NCBI GenBank assembly: GCA_964496245.1
Contig: CAZBZG010000061.1
Coordinates: forward strand, 1-19,532
Direction of reading: 5' to 3'
From: CAZBZG01 sp964496245
Lineage (GTDB): Bacteria > Planctomycetota > SZUA-567
Length of the DNA stretch: 19,532 nt
Position 1 is the first letter of the stretch, and each line of letters opens with the position of its first letter. This document shows positions 13,255-19,532 of the stretch, in pieces. The notes under the pieces are model-generated. The model was not told the DNA's origin. It made no database searches and worked only from the letters and a program-made list of their open reading frames with translations. A program made the position numbers and the translations under genes.

Positions 13255-14274
13255 ATGGCGGACAACGTGATCCAGATGCCCGCGGTGGATGTCTTGGGGT
13301 ACGCGGTCTGGGACGGGCCCGAGGAGGTGGTCCAGGATGGGGCGTTTGCGGAGCTGGTGGCGGATACGCCCGAAGATCTGCGCGAACGCCTGCGCGCGCG
13401 CGGCGCCAACCCAAACGCGTGCGAGATCCGGCCCGTGGACTGCGAGGACCTGTTGAACGACTTTGCGGATACGGTCGGCCTCTTCCGGCTGGCGCCCCTG
13501 GCGTTCGAGCGGTGGAAGCGGACGGCCGGCGCCGACGCCATCCCCTATACCGCCCAACCGTGCGCGGACGGATGGCATCAAGTGGAAATCGAGATCGCCG
13601 AAGACGAGGACGACGAAGACGAGGACGACGAAGACGAGGAGTACTCCGACGAAGGGGCTGCGGCCGTGCAGGAGACCGTGTGCGCCTGGATCGCGGACTT
13701 CGAACAGAGCGCCGGCTTTGCCGCGCTGGAGGAGGCGTACAAGCCGGAGGCTGCGTTCATCGTGGAACACTTCGCGGACTTCGCCTACTCCTACGAAGGG
13801 GAGCAACCCGCGCAGTGGAGCGCGGCCACGGTGGACGAGGTCTGCCTCTTCATCTTCCCGCGCAAGGTCTCGACGGACGAGCCGTTCTTCAAAGCCACCG
13901 CACCCGTGCTCGCCGCGTTCTTCCGGTTCCTGGAGGAGCAGGGGCACCACCCGAACGGCAAGGCCCTGGCGCGCGCGGTCGAGCCGCTCGGCCCCCGGAT
14001 CGTGGAGAACGCCCACGACCCCGCCCACTGGGGCATGGCCAAGAGCTTCTTGATGGGCGCAGAAGAGGAAGGCATTGACCCGGGCGACGAGGAAGCGCTC
14101 AACGCGTACATCGAGCGCACGAACCGCCGCCTGGAGGCCGGACACGCGGACGCGGGGGCCGACCCCGTCGGGCCGGAGTACGTCACCTTCCCCAAGAAGC
14201 CGTCCAAGAACGCGCCCTGCCCCTGCGGCAGCGGCCGCAAGTACAAGGGCTGCTGCGGACGCGCCAAGCGGTAG
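13255..14274 (+). CDS. SEC-C motif protein with acidic insert
   Basis: A 339-aa protein of unknown role ending in a SEC-C zinc motif, CPCGSGRKYKGCC (about 322-334), the metal-binding tail also found at the end of SecA. The centre contains an almost purely acidic run of Asp and Glu (about 117-131) encoded by a short DNA tandem repeat (13600-13640). The remainder is helical with no enzymatic motif I recognise. The start at ATG 13255 follows GAGGAG at 13242-13247; an in-frame ATG at 13210 is less likely. SEC-C proteins of this size are usually annotated as hypothetical. Confidence 0.85.
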   Translation: MADNVIQMPAVDVLGYAVWDGPEEVVQDGAFAELVADTPEDLRERLRARGANPNACEIRPVDCEDLLNDFADTVGLFRLAPLAFERWKRTAGADAIPYTAQPCADGWHQVEIEIAEDEDDEDEDDEDEEYSDEGAAAVQETVCAWIADFEQSAGFAALEEAYKPEAAFIVEHFADFAYSYEGEQPAQWSAATVDEVCLFIFPRKVSTDEPFFKATAPVLAAFFRFLEEQGHHPNGKALARAVEPLGPRIVENAHDPAHWGMAKSFLMGAEEEGIDPGDEEALNAYIERTNRRLEAGHADAGADPVGPEYVTFPKKPSKNAPCPCGSGRKYKGCCGRAKR

Positions 14275-14413
14275 CCGGCGGTTCGCCTGGTGGCTGCGCA
14301 GACGCTCCTGCCCGGGACTGTGGCCGTACTCCCTCGGCGCTCCCAGCGGTCCGGCCGGAGCCGGACCCTTCGAGCGCAAGCGGTAGCCATGCAGAGGTCG
14401 ATGGGAGACACCC

Positions 14414-15145
14414 ATGCGCGTTGAACCATTCCTGCAGGGCAAGACCGCGATCGTGACCGGCGCGAGCCGGGGGATCGGGCGGGCTGTGGCTGAAGCGCTC
14501 GCGCGCGCGGGCGCGCGCGTGGTCCTGGCTGCGCGCACGGCGGACGCGCTCGCGGACGGGGCGCGCGCCATCACGTCCGCCGGCGGTGCGGCGCTGGCCG
14601 TGCCCTGCGACGTGACCGACGAATCTGCGGTGCGCGCGCTCTTCGACGCAACGGAGACGGAGGGTCCGGTCGACATCCTCGTGAACAACGCGGGCATCGG
14701 CGTGTTCAAGCCTGTGAGCCAAACCACGCTCGAGGAGTGGGAACGCGTGGTGGCGGTCAACCAGCGGGGCGCGTTCCTCTGCGGCCGCGAGGCGCTGCGC
14801 CGCATGCAGGGCCGCGGCGGGCGCATCGTGAACATCGGTTCGGTCGTCAGCCTGAAAGGCTATGCCGACCAGGGCGCGTATACCGCGAGCAAGCACGGCA
14901 TGCTCGGCCTTACCAAGGTCCTCGCGCTCGAGGGCCAGGCGGACGACATCATCGTGCAGGCCGTGTGCCCGGGCGGGGTGGATACGGACCTCGTGGGCGA
15001 CGCCCGACCCGACCTCGACCGGTCCGTGCTCATGGCGCCGGAGGACGTGGCCGCGGCCGTGCTCTTCCTGCTCGGCCAGCAGGGCAATGCGATCACGGAT
15101 CTCCTGCAGCTCCGCCGCCGGACGAGCAAGCCGTTCGGGGGGTGA
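14414..15145 (+). CDS. SDR-family NAD(P)-dependent oxidoreductase
   Basis: A 243-aa classical short-chain dehydrogenase/reductase with a Rossmann fold. The nucleotide-binding motif is TGASRGIG (15-22), the structural motif NNAG (91-94), and the catalytic set S143, Y156 and K160 (YTASK). R19 and R41 (LAARTADA) hint at NADP(H) preference. C-terminal PGGVDTDLV is typical of FabG-like members. The C-terminus (LLQLRRRTSKPFGG) lacks the usual 'TG..i.vDGG' ending, so it is not an orthodox FabG. The substrate is unknown. A GGGAGA ribosome site precedes the ATG. The palindromic repeat at 15154 follows the stop closely. Confidence 0.93.
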   Translation: MRVEPFLQGKTAIVTGASRGIGRAVAEALARAGARVVLAARTADALADGARAITSAGGAALAVPCDVTDESAVRALFDATETEGPVDILVNNAGIGVFKPVSQTTLEEWERVVAVNQRGAFLCGREALRRMQGRGGRIVNIGSVVSLKGYADQGAYTASKHGMLGLTKVLALEGQADDIIVQAVCPGGVDTDLVGDARPDLDRSVLMAPEDVAAAVLFLLGQQGNAITDLLQLRRRTSKPFGG

Positions 15146-15153
15146 GCGGGTGC

Positions 15154-15258
15154 CATGCCCACCCTCGGGTGGGCATGCGTGACGCCTCCGGGGCCCCGGT
15201 CTGGCGTCTCTCTCACGGCCAAGCAGGTCGGCGGCATGCCCACCTCCAGGTGGGCATG
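15154..15258. repeat. REP-like pair (BIME) downstream of the SDR gene
   Basis: Two 24-bp palindromes: CATGCCCACCC-TC-GGGTGGGCATG (15154-15177) and CATGCCCACCT-CC-AGGTGGGCATG (15235-15258). Their flanks (GGTGC before the first, GCACC after the second) show they are inverted copies. They may terminate or protect the SDR transcript. The second lies in a 74-bp segment repeated at 16198. Confidence 0.85.
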
Positions 15259-15269
15259 GCACCCGAGCT
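15196..15269 (+). repeat. 74-bp direct repeat, copy 1
   Basis: From CCGGTCTGGCGTCTCTCTCA to GCACCCGAGCT, this matches 16198-16271 with 2 mismatches, exactly 1002 bp apart, one copy on each side of the gene at 15509. It includes one REP palindrome. Confidence 0.9.
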
Positions 15270-15402
15270 GCAGGGATCGGCTACAGGCGTCGGAAACTCC
15301 GGCAGGCGGGGTTGGCTGGCAGCAGGGGAGGGTGCGCGGAGCAGAGGCCGCAAGCGTTTGCCAGAAAGCGGCTTGCGCATTTTGGCGGTTCAGGGACAAT
15401 TC

Positions 15403-15418
15403 TGGCACAAGCCGTGCA
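15403..15418 (+). promoter_or_regulatory. Sigma-54-type promoter
   Basis: TGGCACAAGCCGTGCA fits the -24/-12 consensus TGGCACRNNNNTTGCW with one mismatch (T to G before TGC). GG lies at 15404-15405 and GC at 15416-15417, the required spacing. It is about 90 bp upstream of the secreted-protein gene, and a sigma-54 activator is encoded 1.7 kb away. A perfect palindrome, GCCGTGCA-C-TGCACGGC (15411-15427), overlaps the -12 side. Confidence 0.6.
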
Positions 15419-15508
15419 CTGCACGGCCACGCAAGCAGGCGCACGGCAGCCTGATGGAGCTTGCGCATTGGAATGGGGCCGGGGAATCGAGCACAAGGAG
15501 GAACGACG

Positions 15509-16162
15509 ATGAACAGGACATGGCTCTTGGGGGGTATGGTGGCGCTGGCGCTCTCGCTTCTGCCGACCGCCCGGGCGCAAGAGGAAGCCGGCGGCAAGGC
15601 AGAGGGCGGTAAGCAGGAGGGGCGCCGCGGCATGGACAGGCGCCGGGACATGCGCAAGAAGATCCAACAGCGGCGGGAGAAGATGCGGGAGAGGGTGGCC
15701 AAGAACCTTCCGGGCGCGGAGGAGGAGTTCGAGCGGCACGAGGCCGCCATGCAGGCCATCCACGAGAAGATCCGCGGCCTGGCCGAGCAGATGAAGCCCG
15801 AGCTCAAAGACGCCAAGGACGCGGACGCGCGCGAACAGGTCGCAGCCAAGCACGGCGAGCAGCTCAAGGCGCTCGCCGGCGAGATCGTGGACGAGCGCCT
15901 GCTGCACCGGGAGAACATGCTGGGCCTCGAGAAAGCCAACCGCGACGCTGCGGTCGAACGCCTGGCCGGCATGCTGTCCAAGGCCGGTCGCAGACGCGGA
16001 AACGCGGGCCCCGGCAAGGGCGACCGCATGCGCGGCTCCGAAGGCCAGCGCCGGCGCGCGCCCGAGTCCCCGACCGAAGGCGAAGCCCCGTCCCCGGCCG
16101 GGCAGGCCCCGGACCTGAACGACCAGGATCTCGCCCGTGCCCTGGCCGAAGCGCTGGAGTGA
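15509..16162 (+). CDS. Secreted charged helical protein, unknown function
   Basis: A 217-aa protein with a clear Sec signal peptide (MNRTWLLGGMVALALSLLPT, cleavage probably after ARA at about 23). It is followed by a long Arg/Lys/Glu-rich, helix-forming region (about 35-165; QQRREKMRERVAKNL, HEAAMQAIHEKIRGLAEQMK) and a Pro-rich, disordered tail. It loosely recalls Spy/CpxP-like periplasmic helical proteins, but I see no LTxxQ motif, so the family is unassigned. The start has AAGGAGG at 15495-15501. An upstream sigma-54-type promoter suggests stress- or signal-controlled expression. REP-like repeats flank it on both sides. Confidence 0.8.
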   Translation: MNRTWLLGGMVALALSLLPTARAQEEAGGKAEGGKQEGRRGMDRRRDMRKKIQQRREKMRERVAKNLPGAEEEFERHEAAMQAIHEKIRGLAEQMKPELKDAKDADAREQVAAKHGEQLKALAGEIVDERLLHRENMLGLEKANRDAAVERLAGMLSKAGRRRGNAGPGKGDRMRGSEGQRRRAPESPTEGEAPSPAGQAPDLNDQDLARALAEALE

Positions 16163-16197
16163 GGCGCAGAGCAATCGTGAGGCGCGCATCCGCGCAA

Positions 16198-16271
16198 CCG
16201 GTCTGGCGTCTCTCTCACGGCGAAGCAGGGCGGCGGCATGCCCACCTCCAGGTGGGCATGGCACCCGAGCT
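16198..16271 (+). repeat. 74-bp direct repeat, copy 2
   Basis: Second copy of the segment at 15196-15269 (2 mismatches), containing the REP palindrome at 16237-16260. Near identity suggests a recent duplication or insertion. Confidence 0.9.
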
Positions 16272-16322
16272 CAAGCATCAGGGGGTGAGGTGGGGTGCCA
16301 TGCCCACCCTTGGGTGGGCATG
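16237..16322. repeat. REP-like pair between convergent genes
   Basis: Palindromes CATGCCCACCT-CC-AGGTGGGCATG (16237-16260) and CATGCCCACCC-TT-GGGTGGGCATG (16299-16322), in the opposite order to the pair at 15154. They fill the gap between the convergent secreted-protein and response-regulator genes, where such stems can act as a two-way terminator. Confidence 0.85.
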
Positions 16323-16328
16323 CGGACC

Positions 16329-16775
16329 CTAAGCTTGCGTGAAGGGGGCTGCGTCAATGGCCTCCTTCATGAGTGCGAGCAAGCGCCGGAGGTTGAACGG
16401 CTTCTCCAGGATCTCCAGGACATCCAGGTCGGCCAGCGCCTGTCTCTGGGCGTCCGTCAAGAAGCTTCCCGTCATGACGTATGCGTAGGGACGATGAGCC
16501 GCCGGAGTGCGCTGCAGGCGCTTGAGAAACTCCTCGCCCCGCATGACCGGCATCTCGAGGTTGGTGAGTACGACGGCGACGTCGCGATCACGGCGAATCC
16601 ACCGAAGCGCGTCTTGCCCGTTGTCCGTGTTCCGGCTTCGAATGCCCGCTTTGGAGAGGGCTATGGTGAGAAGCTCGCGGATGTTGCCCTCGTCCTCGAG
16701 AATCAGAACCGTGTCCTTGCGCGGTGCGGGATGACGGGCGGGCCCTGCTTCGAGCGGAGTGGATGGGAGTTCCAT
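16329..16775 (-). CDS. Single-domain response regulator lacking the phosphoacceptor Asp
   Basis: A 148-aa CheY-like receiver with no output domain. The acidic pocket is LEDE (27-29), the switch Thr T102 (VMTGS) and the Lys K125 (EKPF). The expected phospho-Asp position is N72 (VVLTNLEMPVM; codon AAC, 16562-16560). With Asn it should not take part in normal His-Asp phosphotransfer. It may act as a constitutive or ligand-independent binding partner, or be degenerating. It is divergent from the NtrC-type regulator at 17103, so the two may share control. The N-terminal 20 residues precede the receiver fold; the ATG at 16775 has only a weak GGAG upstream. Confidence 0.88.
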   Translation of the reverse strand: MELPSTPLEAGPARHPAPRKDTVLILEDEGNIRELLTIALSKAGIRSRNTDNGQDALRWIRRDRDVAVVLTNLEMPVMRGEEFLKRLQRTPAAHRPYAYVMTGSFLTDAQRQALADLDVLEILEKPFNLRRLLALMKEAIDAAPFTQA

Positions 16776-16943
16776 GCTGTCGACGCGCTCCGTGCTGAGG
16801 TGCGAATCCTGGGGCCTTGGAGTGGTCCGCCATTTGCAAGATATGTGCTATTTGCGAGAAAAGGTCGCTTTGTTCGTGCAAACCTCTGCCAATGAGGCGA
16901 TTCAAGGTATTGGCTGCGCGAGCTGTGAGGCCGTGCAAGGCGC

Positions 16944-16974
16944 CAGTGCACCGCGCTGTGGCACTCAGTGCACC
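16944..16974. promoter_or_regulatory. Tandem CAGTGCACC motif in the divergent intergenic region
   Basis: CAGTGCACC occurs at 16944-16952 and again at 16966-16974, 22 bp apart (about two helical turns), each centred on the palindrome GTGCAC. The site is upstream of the sigma-54 activator and between it and the divergent receiver gene (gap 16776-17102). A binding site for the activator or an autoregulator is plausible but unproven. Confidence 0.35.
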
Positions 16975-17044
16975 ATTGCGTCCCGCGCATGAGGCAGTCG
17001 TCGCAGCCGCGATTCTCGTGACCCAATACGTCTCGAAGCCCTGC

Positions 17045-17074
17045 TTGACACGGGTTCCCGTCGCAGCCTAGAAT
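17045..17074 (+). promoter_or_regulatory. Sigma-70-type promoter of the NtrC-family gene
   Basis: TTGACA (17045-17050), 18-bp spacer, TAGAAT (17069-17074); GGAGGGG (17093-17099) precedes the GTG start at 17103. The -35 is a perfect match and the -10 differs from consensus at one position (TAGAAT versus TATAAT). Confidence 0.7.
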
Positions 17075-17102
17075 GCCTGACAGCCAGTAGCCGGAGGGGC
17101 GA

Positions 17103-18458
<1,356 letters not shown>

Positions 18459-18720
18459 CCGTCGGCGCTCCCCCCCGACAGGGCGGCGGCGCTCAACAGC
18501 CCCCCCGGCCAGCACCAGTCCCGACGCCACAACGACCGCCAGAAGCCAGCGTACGCCGGCCGGCGGGGGGGGCGGGGGGGGGTAGCCGTTTCTCGGCGGT
18601 CTTGCTTGGCTGCGCCCTGCCGGTCGAACGGGAGCGCGTGGAACGCTGCACGTGCGAAAGGTTCACGGTCGATTCGGCGCGCGGCGTTTGTCTCGGCCGC
18701 TGCAAGAGGTCAGCGACTAC
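18459..18720. other. Non-coding contig end with poly-G tract
   Basis: No supportable gene after the activator stop. The segment contains runs of G interrupted by single C (about 18564-18581), typical of low-quality sequence near a contig end, and runs into the N gap. Confidence 0.6.
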
Positions 18721-18730
18721 NNNNNNNNNN
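18721..18730. other. Assembly gap (10 N)
   Basis: Ten ambiguous bases join two contigs; true distance and order are not shown by the sequence. Linkage of the last 800 bp to the rest is therefore weaker. Confidence 0.99.
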
Positions 18731-19256
18731 TCATGCTTCTGTAGCGCCGGTCGGGGGGTGCGTCGTCCACTCTCGTGACGGCAGAGAACATCCGTCAGGG
18801 GCGCGTTGCGTTCTCCCGGCCCCTCATTGGTCGGCCCCCCGACCGAAGCCCCCCGCAAACCCAGACACCTGTGCCGCCCCTCTCTTCGACAAGCGGGCGT
18901 TTGCGAGCGTAGCAACTCGTGTGCCGGGACACGCCGTCCGCTTTGCGGAAACAGGCCCATCCATTTCTGGTTACACGTTTGCTACAGAATTCACCGCGCG
19001 ATGCTCCTTTTGCCGACGATTGGACCATGCACCAGGGGGCACGCTTAGCCGCTGATTGCAAGGCACGAACGCGCGAAACATGGCTGCATCAGCGACATAG
19101 GGGAGGCAAATGGCTTCGACAGCCGGCAAGGCATGGCACAGAAGCGCAACAGACATTCCGGGCGGAGTTGCGGGCTCGCACGAGCGGTCGCATCGGATGA
19201 ATGCACAGGCCCGAGGGCGATCCTGCACCAACGGCGGGCCGGGGAGGGTGCAGAGC
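18731..19256. other. Stretch with no recognisable gene
   Basis: Several frames are open on both strands, but their translations are Arg/Pro/Cys-rich with no family pattern, no convincing ribosome sites, and often run through the gap. I see nothing to annotate. Confidence 0.5.
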
Positions 19257-19517
19257 ATGCAGAAGAAGAAGAGACGGGAAGGGTTGGACGAGATTCTTGC
19301 CAGATCGTTCAAACAGTCGCAGGTCACGGGCGCGTCGGACTTCTTCGTGCCAGCGGCCAAGATGGCGGTCTTGGTGCGCTACATTCTCGGCCGGACGGCC
19401 CATCCAGCCGTGTCCCTGAATCGGCCGCAGGTGGGGCGAAGGCGCTATGTGCACCGCGTCGAATGGTGCGGGGTGACCTTCCGCAGCGTGTCGACACGCC
19501 CTCTGGCCGTGCTCTGA
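19257..19517 (+). CDS. Possible small hypothetical protein
   Basis: An 86-aa frame starting MQKKKRREGLDEILARSFKQ and ending before the window edge; an in-frame start at 19110 would make it 135 aa. A GGGAGGG lies 7 bp upstream of the ATG, within usable range. The first 45 residues look protein-like (basic helix, then DFFVPAAKMAVLVRYILG), but the rest does not suggest a family. It may be spurious. Confidence 0.25.
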   Translation: MQKKKRREGLDEILARSFKQSQVTGASDFFVPAAKMAVLVRYILGRTAHPAVSLNRPQVGRRRYVHRVEWCGVTFRSVSTRPLAVL

Positions 19518-19532
19518 ACCGGCGGGTCTGTT

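Noticed and set aside
12643..14835. A 730-codon open frame on the - strand
   Set aside because: It runs antisense through the PIN, SEC-C and SDR genes; long open antisense frames are expected in high-GC DNA, and its product is Arg/Pro-rich with no domain.
16959..16974. TGGCACTCAGTGCACC as a second sigma-54 promoter
   Set aside because: The GG to GC distance is wrong for a -24/-12 element, and the activator gene has a good sigma-70-type promoter at 17045.

Overview
The window is a GC-rich bacterial chromosome segment (rough hand counts on sample lines: about 55% GC before 6.4 kb, about 65-75% after). It carries a near-complete type I-G (formerly I-U) CRISPR-Cas locus followed by a patchwork of mobile-element debris, toxin-antitoxin pairs and ordinary chromosomal genes. 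The gene order, the C-terminal HD domain of Cas3, the fused Cas5-Cas6 (Csb2) and the fused Cas4-Cas1 match the Geobacter sulfurreducens-type I-G arrangement. Abundant short palindromic repeats, a RAYT-type transposase remnant and a sigma-54 activator suggest a Gram-negative deltaproteobacterial or PVC-like lineage. I cannot fix the taxon from sequence alone.

Layout. 1-9488: cas operon on + (possible tail of an upstream gene, cas3, csx14-like Cas8 subunit, csb1/cas7, csb2/cas5-6, an uncharacterised 280-aa gene, cas4-cas1, cas2). 9489-9694: leader. 9695-10515: 12 identical 36-bp repeats with 11 spacers of 34-37 bp, then a 12th spacer-length segment and a 9-bp repeat stub. 10570-12131: a stretch bounded by 17-bp perfect inverted repeats, holding an AbrB/SpoVT-like antitoxin plus Doc toxin (- strand), a nonsense-mutated REP-associated Y1 transposase and a REP-like inverted pair. 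12152-12880: Phd-like antitoxin and PIN toxin with their own promoter. 12957-13026: a 3' tRNA-end fragment next to a decayed copy of the same CRISPR repeat. 13255-15145: SEC-C protein and SDR oxidoreductase. 15154-16322: a secreted, charged coiled-coil protein between duplicated palindromic repeats, with a sigma-54-type promoter upstream. 16329-18458: a single-domain response regulator lacking its phosphoacceptor Asp, divergent from an NtrC-family sigma-54 activator. 18459-19532: low-confidence sequence with a 10-N gap.

How it works together. Cas4-Cas1 and Cas2 acquire spacers at the leader end. Csb2 is expected to process the repeat hairpin. Csb1, Csb2 and the Csx14-like subunit form the surveillance complex that recruits Cas3. 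The most promising unexplained component is the 280-aa protein between the interference and adaptation modules, exactly where base composition shifts. The most interesting history is at the distal array end, where the repeats stop abruptly at an inverted-repeat element and a relic repeat lies 2.4 kb further on.
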